Below are positions 17,450 to 25,696 of a stretch of DNA of 42,294 bases, one piece after another. The translations under genes were made by a program, and so were the position numbers. Positions within the stretch are counted from its first letter, which is position 1; each line of letters opens with the position of its first letter. The stretch spans positions 1 to 42,294 of the forward strand of contig JANQLQ010000119.1 of the NCBI GenBank assembly GCA_028280565.1. Direction: 5' to 3'. The stretch is from Fulvivirga sp. Lineage in GTDB: Bacteria; Bacteroidota; Bacteroidia; Cytophagales; Cyclobacteriaceae. The notes under the pieces are model-generated. The model had not been told where the DNA came from and searched no databases. It saw only the letters and a program-made list of their open reading frames with translations.

Positions 17450-18385
17450 ATGAAACCATTTAATGAAGTTTTGGACCAGGTAAACGCTAATTTAAGTGCT
17501 GTTGAAAATGAGCTGATCCAAGAATTTGTGGCCCCGGAATCCCCCACTGTTTTCATCGTAGGGCCGCCCAGGTCAGGCACTACGTTGTTGTTGCAAGGGA
17601 TCGTCAATCATTTGGACCTTTCCTACATCAATAACTTTGTGGCCAAATTTTGGGATGCCCCTGCACTGGGTTGCCTTCTTTTTAAAGACCTGTTGAAACC
17701 CGGTGCGAAGGTTCAATACACCTCGGATTATGGTTTTACCCAGCATCCCCACGAGCCCCATGAATTTGGTTATTTTTGGAAAAGATTTTTCCATTACGAA
17801 GAAACACATGAGTTGAGCCCAGCTTCATTAGCTAAGATCGATTCCACCTTACTGCTCAAAGAGGTGGCTGCCATGGAAGCTATCATGGAAAAACCCATGA
17901 TATTCAAAAACCCGCCGGCATTAAGCTTGCAGATCGATTTTTTGAACGATACCTTCAAAAACGCCATATTTCTATACACCAAAAGAGACCTGCTGGATAA
18001 CGCAAAATCTCTTCTTAAAGGCAGGCTGGAATACATGGATGATGTTGAAACGTGGTTCTCCACGAAACCTGCCGAATATGGATCATTAAAAAACTTGCCA
18101 GTAGCTGAGCAGATTGTGGGCCAAATAGACGCTATACAGCGTAAAATCGAGAAGTCATTGGCAGGTGTTCCCAGTGAAAAAAAGCTGGTGGTCAGCTACG
18201 AAGATTTTTGTCATGACCCTGCGGCAGTGTTGCAAAAAGTTAAAAGCTTACTCCTTGCGAACGGTTACGATTCGCAAATCCAGGATACTGGAAGGATCGA
18301 AAGTTTCTCAAAAACCTCTCCCGCTGAAGTGGTCGAGGGGATAACGGATCAATTCATTTCGGCCATTCAAAAACTAAAGCCATGA
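17450..18385 (+). CDS. Sulfotransferase family protein
   Basis: PAPS-dependent sulfotransferase with the 5'-phosphosulfate loop VGPPRSGTTLLLQ at about 38-50 and a 3'-phosphate-binding segment YTKRDLLDNAKSLLKG. LVVSYEDFCHDP is the typical late motif. It lies between pseG and wbqC with a 2-bp gap and a 4-bp overlap, so it is part of the pathway operon. The acceptor could be a sugar of the pseudaminate-containing glycan or its lipid carrier; the sequence does not say which. No PAPS-synthesis genes are in the window. A sulfotransferase inside a pseudaminate operon is not part of the classical pathway. Confidence 0.82.
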   Translation: MKPFNEVLDQVNANLSAVENELIQEFVAPESPTVFIVGPPRSGTTLLLQGIVNHLDLSYINNFVAKFWDAPALGCLLFKDLLKPGAKVQYTSDYGFTQHPHEPHEFGYFWKRFFHYEETHELSPASLAKIDSTLLLKEVAAMEAIMEKPMIFKNPPALSLQIDFLNDTFKNAIFLYTKRDLLDNAKSLLKGRLEYMDDVETWFSTKPAEYGSLKNLPVAEQIVGQIDAIQRKIEKSLAGVPSEKKLVVSYEDFCHDPAAVLQKVKSLLLANGYDSQIQDTGRIESFSKTSPAEVVEGITDQFISAIQKLKP

Positions 18386-19149
18386 CCTGCGCCATTATGC
18401 AGCCTACTTTTTTCCCTTGGATCGGTTATTTTGATATGATCGACCAGGTGGACACTTTCATTTTCTTGGACGATATCCAGTTAGTGAAAAGCAGCTGGCA
18501 AGTGCGGAACAGGATCAAGGTGAACAGGCAAGAGCATTATATCAACGTCCCCGTAAAAAAAACGGCCTCTTTCGATGAAACCATGATCAATACTGCCGTG
18601 GTAGATCCCTCCCCAGTTTGGAGAAACAAAATTGTGAAAACGCTGTATATGAATTACAAGAAAAGCCGTTATTTCGATGATGTTTATTCTTTCATAGAAA
18701 CACGTCTTTTTCATTCGTACTCATCGTTAGGAGACCTCAATGCAAGCATGATTAAAGCCATAGCGCTGGCGATAGGCATGAAAGATAATTTTATTTCCAG
18801 CCATGACTTACAAGGGATAACGGGTAAAAAGGATAGCCTGGTGGCAAGCTTGTGCCAAGCGGTTGCTAGCAAAAGCTATTTGGCCGCGCCGGGTTCTGCC
18901 GAATACATCGAAAAAGAAACCCCTGGGGGGGAGATCGTAAAAAGCGGGGTGGATCTTTTCTACCACCAATACGATCATCCTGCTTATGAACAACTCCAAG
19001 AGCCATTTATTCCTTATTTGAGTAGTATAGATCTTCTTTTTAACCATGGTTTCGAGGGGGCGTTACAGGTGATACGTAGGGGGCGAAAACCACCCCAGCA
19101 CTATTTGGCTTACAGGGAAGAACACAATTTAGACCTAGACACTTTATGA
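18382..19149 (+). CDS. WbqC family protein
   Basis: A 255-residue protein with the family's opening pattern: MQPTFFPWIGYFDMIDQVD from residue 6, FLDDIQ, and RNRIKVNR at about 42-49. WbqC-like proteins are encoded in O-antigen and nonulosonic acid clusters; their reaction has not, to my knowledge, been settled. Because no PseH N-acetyltransferase is recognisable in this operon, WbqC is one candidate for the missing amine modification. That is inference from genome context only. ATGA overlaps on both sides tie it to the sulfotransferase and pseI. Confidence 0.85.
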   Translation: MTCAIMQPTFFPWIGYFDMIDQVDTFIFLDDIQLVKSSWQVRNRIKVNRQEHYINVPVKKTASFDETMINTAVVDPSPVWRNKIVKTLYMNYKKSRYFDDVYSFIETRLFHSYSSLGDLNASMIKAIALAIGMKDNFISSHDLQGITGKKDSLVASLCQAVASKSYLAAPGSAEYIEKETPGGEIVKSGVDLFYHQYDHPAYEQLQEPFIPYLSSIDLLFNHGFEGALQVIRRGRKPPQHYLAYREEHNLDLDTL

Positions 19150-20192
19150 ATCTAAAGATCGGGAACCGGGCTATTCACGAAAGAAGCCCCGTATATATCA
19201 TTGCCGAATTATCCGCTAATCACAACCAGGACTTGGATGTAGCGCTCCAAAGTATTGACGCGATCAAAGATACCGGTGCGGATGCTGTCAAGCTCCAGAC
19301 CTATACACCGGGAACAATGACCATGGACCTGGACAGTGAACTGTTCATGACACGGAAAGACAGCCTTTGGGCGGGCCGCAAGCTCTATGAGCTGTACGAA
19401 GAAGCCGCTACCCCTTGGGAATGGCACCCAAAACTACAGGCCCACGCGCATAGCTTGGGGTTGGATTTTTTCTCGTCTCCTTTTGATACCACGGCGGTAG
19501 ATTTCCTGGAAAGCCTTAACGTACCGGCTTACAAAATTGCTTCTTTGGAAATCGTGGACATCCCTTTGATCCGCTACATAGCGGCTCTCAACAAGCCTAT
19601 GATCATTTCCACGGGCATAGCCAGCATTGAGGATATCGAGTTAGCCGTGGCAACCTGCCGCGAAGCGGGTAATGACCAGCTCATCTTGTTAAAATGTACC
19701 TCGGCCTATCCCACGCCGCTAAGCGAGGTGGATCTTAATACGATCCCTTTTATTGCCCAAAAATGGAATACGGCCGTCGGGCTTTCTGACCATACCATGA
19801 GCATTAGCACCCCCGTAGCTGCGGTGGCCTTGGGGGCTAGGGTAGTCGAAAAGCATTTCATTATTGATCGCTCACAGGGCGGGCCGGATGCTGCTTTCTC
19901 TTTAAACCAGCAAGAATTCACCGATATGATACGGGCCGTTCGGGATACCGAGGCGGTACTCGGCAGCAAGGAGTATACCGTCACCGGGAAAATGCAAAAA
20001 GCCAAGGCGTCGGTACGGTCATTATACATCACGAAGGATCTAAAAAAAGGCGATCTCTTAAACGAAGATAATTTGAAATCATTACGCCCGGGCCATGGGC
20101 TACCTCCGAAACACTATTTTGATCTTTTGGGAAGGAGGGTGAACCAGGATGTTCCCAGGGGTACTCCTGTGGGGTGGAACTTGGTAGATTAA
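19146..20192 (+). CDS. pseI: Pseudaminic acid synthase PseI
   Basis: NeuB-family synthase condensing the trideoxy-diacetamido sugar with phosphoenolpyruvate to form pseudaminic acid. The TIM barrel includes IIAELSANHNQDLD at about 17-30, AVKLQTYTPGTMT, FFSSPFDTTAVDFL, YKIASLEIVDIPLI, LLKCTSAYPTP and GLSDHT. The C-terminal antifreeze-like SAF domain occupies roughly residues 285-348 (RSLYITKDLKKGDLL, LRPGHGLPP). The PseI-specific TMTMDLD and LYELYEEAATPWEWH segments favour PseI over NeuB or LegI. It is the last gene of the operon. Confidence 0.94.
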   Translation: MNLKIGNRAIHERSPVYIIAELSANHNQDLDVALQSIDAIKDTGADAVKLQTYTPGTMTMDLDSELFMTRKDSLWAGRKLYELYEEAATPWEWHPKLQAHAHSLGLDFFSSPFDTTAVDFLESLNVPAYKIASLEIVDIPLIRYIAALNKPMIISTGIASIEDIELAVATCREAGNDQLILLKCTSAYPTPLSEVDLNTIPFIAQKWNTAVGLSDHTMSISTPVAAVALGARVVEKHFIIDRSQGGPDAAFSLNQQEFTDMIRAVRDTEAVLGSKEYTVTGKMQKAKASVRSLYITKDLKKGDLLNEDNLKSLRPGHGLPPKHYFDLLGRRVNQDVPRGTPVGWNLVD

Positions 20193-20304
20193 AAAGGGTT
20201 TTGATGACGGCTGGGAGAGGAAGAAGCAACCAGGGAGTTTTTTCGTCTTGGTTTCAGTTTGCGCTGGGTACCCGTTACACTCACGAAAAGGGCGGTTCAC
20301 ATGA

Positions 20305-20365
20305 AACGACCCAGCAGATTCCGGCTCTCCCAAAAGCTCGTACGCAGCCACCGGCCGGAATGACG
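20305..20365 (+). repeat. CGTCATTCC-bounded element, partial copy
   Basis: Only the right-hand part of the element is recognisable, from CAGCAGATTCCGGCTCTC to CCACCGGCCGGAATGACG. It differs from the two full copies at several positions, so it is an older or diverged copy. Confidence 0.55.
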
Positions 20366-20419
20366 ATTCTTTTGGTAGTTAGGGTTTCTATATTTTTCCT
20401 CTTTGTATTTTTTACATAT

Positions 20420-20582
20420 CGTCATTCCTTGCAGCCTGTGCATTGGGTTAGGCGTGACAAGGAATCTGTGAAGTCGCGGAACGGGAACCCGGAACACTCA
20501 GTAAGTTAACGCTACACGATAAACGACAAAGCAGATTCCGGCTCTCGCAAAGGCTCCTGCGCAGCCACCGGCCGGAATGACG
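20420..20582 (+). repeat. CGTCATTCC-bounded element, full copy 1
   Basis: Begins CGTCATTCCTTGCAGCCTG and ends GGCCGGAATGACG, giving CGTCATTCC/GGAATGACG terminal inverted repeats. It is nearly identical to 20636-20797 and is the reverse complement of the family member at 6600-6760. Non-coding. Confidence 0.7.
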
Positions 20583-20635
20583 ATTCTTTTGGTAGTTAGG
20601 GTTTCTATATTTTCCCTCCTTTATTTTTTACATAT

Positions 20636-20797
20636 CGTCATTCCTTGCAGCCTGTGTATTGGGTTAGGCGTGACAAGGAATCTGTGAAGTCGCGGAACGG
20701 GAACCCTGAGCACTCAGTAGGTTAACGCTGCACGATAACGACAAAGCAGATTCCGGCTCTCGCAAAGGCTCCTGCGCAGCCACCGGCCGGAATGACG
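20636..20797 (+). repeat. CGTCATTCC-bounded element, full copy 2
   Basis: A near-identical copy of 20420-20582, separated from it by a spacer that is itself duplicated, so the repeat unit is about 216 bp. It ends 7 bp before the stop codon of the minus-strand GT4 gene and may act as a shared transcription-termination region. Confidence 0.7.
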
Positions 20798-20804
20798 ATG
20801 CTTT

Positions 20805-22118
20805 TTAACTTTTGGTTTTTGATGTTATTTCATTCAAGAAATGTGCGATCTTTTGGGTTTGTGCAGCTACGGAATACTTGGATATGTCTTTTCTAGGGAT
20901 GCTATTTTCTTTTCCTTCACGGAACCTCAAATAGTTCTTGTATAGAAAATGCCGAATACCCTCTGCATCGTCATACCCAAAGGTTTCACCGGCCTCCAGC
21001 TCTTGGATGACTTGGCTCACATCGCTTTCGGCGGGGCCCAGGCAGAGGATGGGCACGAATGACCGGAGGTACTCGAAAAGCTTCCCGGGAATACGGCCCA
21101 GGATATTGGCCGATTTGTTGAGCGGCAAAAGTAGCAGGTCAGCATTAATGATCTCTTTTAAAACTGACCTCCTGTCAATGGTGCCCTTGTAATGTGTATA
21201 ATCTTCTAAACGGTGAGTCGCAATCGATTCTTTAATGGAGTAGTCCACCATACCGTAAAGATCGATTTGAAGATCGGCTTTAAAACCGGGCACCTCGTTG
21301 CATAACCTTTGCAAGGCCCGGAATACTTTGTCGGGAAGACGGTCCAGGCCTAGGATGCCGGCATGAAGGATACGGAATTTCGGTTTCCCTACCGGTTTCA
21401 GTGCTTTAAAGTCATCTTCATCGTATCCCCAGAAGATCACCTCTACATTTTTCGCCCCGATGGACTGAAGGTCCTCTTTCCAATGGGGGCTGGCGATGGT
21501 GATCTTATGTGCCGTTTGAAATACCTGTTGTTCTTGGCTCTTATGGATACGATCCGCCCATGGGGTGATCTTGAAAAGCTGGTAATAATCCACCTGGGTC
21601 CAAGGGTCTTGGAAATCCGCCAGCCAGGGGATGCCCAATTTTTGAGAAAGTTTACAGGCGATCATGGTGTTGGTATGTGGAGGGCCATCCGAAAGCAGGG
21701 CATCCACTGGGTTTTCTTTTAGGTACCGGGTCAAAAACCTTACGGAGGGCCGTATCCATAACGCCCGCGCATCCGGGATAAAGAAATTTCCCCGTATCCA
21801 GATTGCCAGTTTTTCCAAGGCTCCCGGCTTCTTATCCCGTGCCACCAGCGGGTTACTCATCGGGGCATCTTTCTTTCGTCCCGTGAGGGCCTTAAACATA
21901 TTGAAGGGTTCAAGAATGGGCCTTTTGATCACCGTGAGGTTCGGCGGTATATCCGTTTCATTGTCAGGGTCCAGGTAAGGATACTGGGCATTTTCCGCGG
22001 TGTAGACCATGGGCTCCCACCCATAATCCCTTAAATACTTGGCAAACTTCAGGCACCTCAGCACTCCTATTCCCCCGGCAGGAGGCCAGTAGTAGGTGAT
22101 GATTAGGACCTTCTTCAT
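20805..22118 (-). CDS. Family 4 (GT-B) glycosyltransferase
   Basis: A 437-residue cytosolic GT-B protein. The start MKKVLIITYYWPPAGGIGVL has the glycine-rich acceptor-domain loop of GT4 enzymes. LADFQDPWTQ (about residue 166), ITIASPHWKEDL, and the C-terminal donor-domain features ILHAGILG and GRIPGKLFEYLRSFVPIL follow; KLFEYLRS carries the glutamate that usually contacts the sugar nucleotide. It begins 10 bp after the stop of the YfhO-family gene on the same strand, so the two are co-transcribed. A role in surface glycan or glycolipid synthesis is likely; the sugar is unknown. Confidence 0.85.
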   Translation of the reverse strand: MKKVLIITYYWPPAGGIGVLRCLKFAKYLRDYGWEPMVYTAENAQYPYLDPDNETDIPPNLTVIKRPILEPFNMFKALTGRKKDAPMSNPLVARDKKPGALEKLAIWIRGNFFIPDARALWIRPSVRFLTRYLKENPVDALLSDGPPHTNTMIACKLSQKLGIPWLADFQDPWTQVDYYQLFKITPWADRIHKSQEQQVFQTAHKITIASPHWKEDLQSIGAKNVEVIFWGYDEDDFKALKPVGKPKFRILHAGILGLDRLPDKVFRALQRLCNEVPGFKADLQIDLYGMVDYSIKESIATHRLEDYTHYKGTIDRRSVLKEIINADLLLLPLNKSANILGRIPGKLFEYLRSFVPILCLGPAESDVSQVIQELEAGETFGYDDAEGIRHFLYKNYLRFREGKENSIPRKDISKYSVAAQTQKIAHFLNEITSKTKS

Positions 22119-22128
22119 AGGATCAACC

Positions 22129-24600
22129 TCATGCCTTATCCGATGCAGTGAAGTACGACCGGAGCGAATACCCGGTGCCTAAAAAGAATAGAATGAGCAG
22201 CGCAATGGAAGAGCCAAGCATGATCTTATCCCCTACATAATAGGAGTTGGGGATAAACTCGAACTCGATCACATGCTCTCCCTGCGGTACCTCGATCCCC
22301 CGCAGTACATAATTTAGTCGCACATAACCTGTTTCCTTCCCGTCTATTTTTGCCACCCAGCCCTTCGGGTAATAAATCTCCGAAAAAGCGGCCAGCGAAG
22401 CCCCGGTGGCTTGGGCCTCGTATTTCAGGTAATTGGGTTTATACTCTACTAGGCGGATGCTTCCCCCCGTGCTAAAGCTACTTTGGGAGAGCTTGAATTT
22501 TGAGCCGTCTACCACGGCCATAGCGCTATTTTGTAGCTGGCAAGTGGCTTCTATCTCTTCATTGGCAGAGTTAACGGTCTGTACATTGCTTATCCACCAG
22601 GCGTTGCCATAAGCGCTTTGGTTCTCCACTACACTGTTTTGCTCACTGCCGAAGAGGAAGAATTTTGTATTAAGCATATTCACTGCGCCCAGCCCTTCGA
22701 AATCCAGCTGGTTTTGCCGAAGCCGGTTGATCACCTCGTTTTTTTGATTATCCAGGCAGTAGTTGATCAGCTCTTGGTAGCGTTGTAATTTTGCGCCATG
22801 GTAGCCGCCGAGTGAGCTATGGTGGTAACTGGTTCGGGCTTCGTTCCAAGGATTGCTAAGGTTGAGCACACGACTGTGCAGGCCTTTATCTTGCAGGATA
22901 CGCTGGTCCGCTGCCGTAGGTTTGAAAAACTCCTGTGCTGGCCGGCGCGAATAGTTCTCCCGGTTGAGGTATCGTTTGTCTACCAAGAACAAGTCTAGGA
23001 ATACCAGCAAGGCCAACAAAGGAGCGGCAACTCCCGGGGATAACCGCTTGCGTAGCGTAAAAATAACGATAGCAGCAGCCACCAGGATAAAAAAGAACGA
23101 CCGGATCGCATCGGATTGCAGCATATGTTGCCTTTGATCTCTTAAAGCAGATAAAAACCAAGCTGGGAATTCGGCAAAGTTAGCATCTACCGGGGCCCTG
23201 AAGCTGGTCATGCCCCCATAGATCCATATCAGCAGGCACGTCCCCAGGCTTATTCCCAAGGCGATATAAAGTTTTTTAGTGATTTTTTTATTCAAAGCCA
23301 GGCGCAATACGCTATCCGCACCTAACGTGGCTAAGATGGGGATGGTAAACATAGCCATAGCCAGCGCCATAGATACCGCCCGGAACTTATCGTAATAAGG
23401 AAAATAATCGTACATGAAATAATTGAACCATGCCAGGTTCTTCCCCCAGGCCAGCAATAGGGACAGTACGGTGGCCGAGATCAGCCAAATTTTATGTTTC
23501 GATTCTACAAAAAACATCCCGAGTATGAAAAAAGCCACTACAATGGCCCCAACGTAGATCGGGCCGCTTACAAAAGGCTGATCCCCCCAGTACGTGGCTA
23601 CACCTTGTGAAAGCTGCGAAACTTGCTGGGGAGAGGCGCCGCTGGAAAGCAAGCTTTTTGCAAACTTAGAGTCGGTGTCCAGCTTTTCTTGGGTAGCGCC
23701 GCCGCTAAAGCCGGGTACCAGTAAGGTCAGCGATTCCAGCTTACCCTGGCTCCAATTAAAGACATAGTCACGGTCTAGCCCGGAAACTCCCTCGCTGCCC
23801 CCCGCTTGGGTGAGTTCAGAAGCTCCCCGGGTGGAAAACCGGCTGTATTCGAAAGTAGACCACAAGCGCCCTACATTAGCGCCAAAGGCGATAAAGGTAG
23901 CAATCAGCAGCAGGCCCGTACTTTTAAAAAAAGCAGGCAAAGTTTTATTTTGATACGCCATGACTAAAGTACTTATCCCGTAACAGGCCAAGACTAATAG
24001 CAGGTAATAGGTGATCTGCGGGTGGTTCGCTTTGATCTCCAGCGCCAGCGCCAGCGCTGTAACCGCCAGCCCCAAGTAGACCTTGCGCCTGTCATACAAC
24101 AATTTGAACCCTGCCAACACGAGCGGCATATAGGCTACTGCCCGGATCTTCCAGATATGCCCAGCTTCGATACTCACCATATGGAAGGTGTTGAAGCCGA
24201 AAGCCAGCGCGCCCATCACCGCCAAATAGGGCCGGACCCCAAATACCAGCATCAAAACATAAAAACTGATCAAACTCAAGAAAGTCACACTGGCCGCGCT
24301 TTGCATCCCTAGCGTAATTATCTTTTGGATGTATTCGATCAAATCACCGTTCCAGCGGGTATTGATCATATATGCCGGCATGCCGCTGAACATGCTATTG
24401 ACCCACAAGGGCTCCTCCCCGGTGGCTTTGCGGAACTTGTAAGCCTCCTGTCCGCCGCCTACGCCTTGCAGCACGTCATTTTGATAAATGGACTTATTTT
24501 CAAGGAATATGGGATGATAAAACAGGACCACGGCCAAAACGAAAACGATCACCGCTACCAAGTGCGGGAGTACATCCGCTCGGAAGTTCAGTTTACTCAT
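22129..24600 (-). CDS. YfhO family membrane protein
   Basis: A large (823-residue) polytopic membrane protein. A first helix at about 10-30 is followed by the exposed loop with NDVLQGVGGGQEAYKFRKAT and NSMFSGMPAYMI, then about a dozen hydrophobic helices, a large extracytoplasmic domain (about 540-790) and one last helix near 795-815. This is the layout of the YfhO/GT-C-like group, thought to glycosylate extracytoplasmic substrates such as lipid-linked polymers. The late GWVAKIDGKE and GIEVPQGEHVIEFEF segments are typical of Bacteroidota members. It is first in a two-gene unit with the GT4 gene. Confidence 0.85.
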   Translation of the reverse strand: MSKLNFRADVLPHLVAVIVFVLAVVLFYHPIFLENKSIYQNDVLQGVGGGQEAYKFRKATGEEPLWVNSMFSGMPAYMINTRWNGDLIEYIQKIITLGMQSAASVTFLSLISFYVLMLVFGVRPYLAVMGALAFGFNTFHMVSIEAGHIWKIRAVAYMPLVLAGFKLLYDRRKVYLGLAVTALALALEIKANHPQITYYLLLVLACYGISTLVMAYQNKTLPAFFKSTGLLLIATFIAFGANVGRLWSTFEYSRFSTRGASELTQAGGSEGVSGLDRDYVFNWSQGKLESLTLLVPGFSGGATQEKLDTDSKFAKSLLSSGASPQQVSQLSQGVATYWGDQPFVSGPIYVGAIVVAFFILGMFFVESKHKIWLISATVLSLLLAWGKNLAWFNYFMYDYFPYYDKFRAVSMALAMAMFTIPILATLGADSVLRLALNKKITKKLYIALGISLGTCLLIWIYGGMTSFRAPVDANFAEFPAWFLSALRDQRQHMLQSDAIRSFFFILVAAAIVIFTLRKRLSPGVAAPLLALLVFLDLFLVDKRYLNRENYSRRPAQEFFKPTAADQRILQDKGLHSRVLNLSNPWNEARTSYHHSSLGGYHGAKLQRYQELINYCLDNQKNEVINRLRQNQLDFEGLGAVNMLNTKFFLFGSEQNSVVENQSAYGNAWWISNVQTVNSANEEIEATCQLQNSAMAVVDGSKFKLSQSSFSTGGSIRLVEYKPNYLKYEAQATGASLAAFSEIYYPKGWVAKIDGKETGYVRLNYVLRGIEVPQGEHVIEFEFIPNSYYVGDKIMLGSSIALLILFFLGTGYSLRSYFTASDKA

Positions 24601-24848
24601 AGGTACGTGGGGTTATATTTGTACGGGTGCAAAGTAATTAAAATAATGGCATTTCGGCGGGAGCTATAGGGTTTAATTTCTTTCGCAGGACCTGGCCAAG
24701 AAAACCCGTGTACAAAATGGAACCCCTGTATTCATCGAAAAATGAAGAAAAGAGCAAACATTTCACGCCGGAAATACCCTAGGCCCCTTCCCTCTGATCC
24801 AAAGCGCTGTTCTTATCGTGAAAAATAGGTCCTTGAAATGTTTTTTAA

Positions 24849-25010
24849 GGTTAGATAACATGAACAAAATGGTCAAATGCCTGAAAAGGGCCTTTTAGCC
24901 TGGTGGAAATGGAAGTTATGTGACTGTTTTTTAATGGGTTATAAAAATGAAGTATTAGAGGGTTTACCTACCTAAGGGGTGACCGAGACCTATAAAATTG
25001 TTATCTAACC
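24849..25010. repeat. 162-bp segment bounded by a 12-bp perfect inverted repeat
   Basis: Arms are GGTTAGATAACA and its exact reverse complement. The enclosed sequence has no open frame of note. It could be a miniature element or a relic; no second copy was found in the window and no target-site duplication is clear. Confidence 0.35.
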
Positions 25011-25118
25011 CTCACACGAAATAAAGAAAAAAGAAACAGTCGCTTTCCTCTTTTTGGCGAGTGACGGCTATGTTGTAGGTCTCCGGCTGGTTTTAGGTTG
25101 GGTTGATTCGTATTTTTT

Positions 25119-25196
25119 GTAGGATGGGGCATCTTTAGCCGGGTTAAAAACCCTAGGGATCATTGAAAAGGCACAAGTTACAAACTTGCGCCAGTT
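25119..25196 (+). repeat. Two-hairpin repeat R4, copy 1
   Basis: Starts TAGGATGGGG and contains hairpin 1 (GGGTT-AAA-AACCC) followed by CTAGGGATCATTGAAAA-type spacer sequence. Hairpin 2, GGC-a-CAAGTT-ACA-AACTTG-c-GCC, has nine base pairs, a single A-C mismatch at the fourth position and a 3-nt loop. Same orientation as the three other copies. Confidence 0.75.
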
Positions 25197-25220
25197 AGGG
25201 GGATTCTTTACTAATTAAAC

Positions 25221-25694
25221 TTAGCGTTTAATTCTAATAGTCGATATTGACTTATCGTATCGTTCTGTTTTGTTTAATGGAACGTTTATATAACCAACCA
25301 CCACTTGACCTAAAATAGTTTCTCTCCAGTAATCTCCATTTAATTGTTGGGCAGATACCGATATTGTATCTAATAAGTGTTCTTTGCGATAAACATCAAA
25401 TCCCTGTCTTACTCGGTTCTCAAAATTCAAAACTGATCCTCGAACCTCATTATTGGTGATATAGATAATTGAAGAATCGGGATAATTAACCCGGAATTCT
25501 GAATGATAATCTCCTGTATGTATTTTCTTATCCAATACGCCTCCTTTTGGAATATTCAAATAATATACACCAATATATTCCTGGTTATCCTCTTTAAAAA
25601 AGGTTCCTTTGAACTTCAACACCTCTGAATCAGCCAAATATTGCCGGCTTGAACATCCAAAAATCAAGAACAAATTGAATAATAGTAGTTTCAT
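25221..25694 (-). CDS. Lipoprotein, candidate immunity partner of the adjacent M91-type toxin
   Basis: A 157-residue protein with a lipoprotein signal (MKLLLFNLFLIFGC, predicted lipidated Cys14, then SSRQYLADS). The mature part is beta-strand-rich with no domain I recognise. It begins 2 bp after the stop of the metallopeptidase gene on the same strand, the spacing expected for an immunity gene following a polymorphic-toxin tip. A membrane-anchored inhibitor would also fit a secreted toxin. The immunity role is inferred from position only; it could be an unrelated lipoprotein. Confidence 0.65.
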   Translation of the reverse strand: MKLLLFNLFLIFGCSSRQYLADSEVLKFKGTFFKEDNQEYIGVYYLNIPKGGVLDKKIHTGDYHSEFRVNYPDSSIIYITNNEVRGSVLNFENRVRQGFDVYRKEHLLDTISVSAQQLNGDYWRETILGQVVVGYINVPLNKTERYDKSISTIRIKR

Positions 25695-25696
25695 AA

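Larger units (their letters stand above)
20193..20804. other. Tandem-repeat intergenic region after pseI
   Basis: About 610 bp without a credible gene. A partial CGTCATTCC-type element (20305-20365) is followed by two near-identical units of about 216 bp (20366-20582 and 20583-20797). Each unit consists of a spacer starting ATTCTTTTGGTAGTTAGG and a full element. Open frames here (for example 20174-20509) are repeat translations. Confidence 0.75.
24601..25220. other. Non-coding boundary of the accessory island
   Basis: About 620 bp with no credible gene. It contains a perfect 12-bp inverted repeat, GGTTAGATAACA at 24849-24860 and TGTTATCTAACC at 24999-25010, enclosing about 160 bp. The first copy of the two-hairpin repeat lies at 25119-25196. 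Base composition shifts from the GC-richer glycan genes to AT-richer sequence. Confidence 0.55.
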
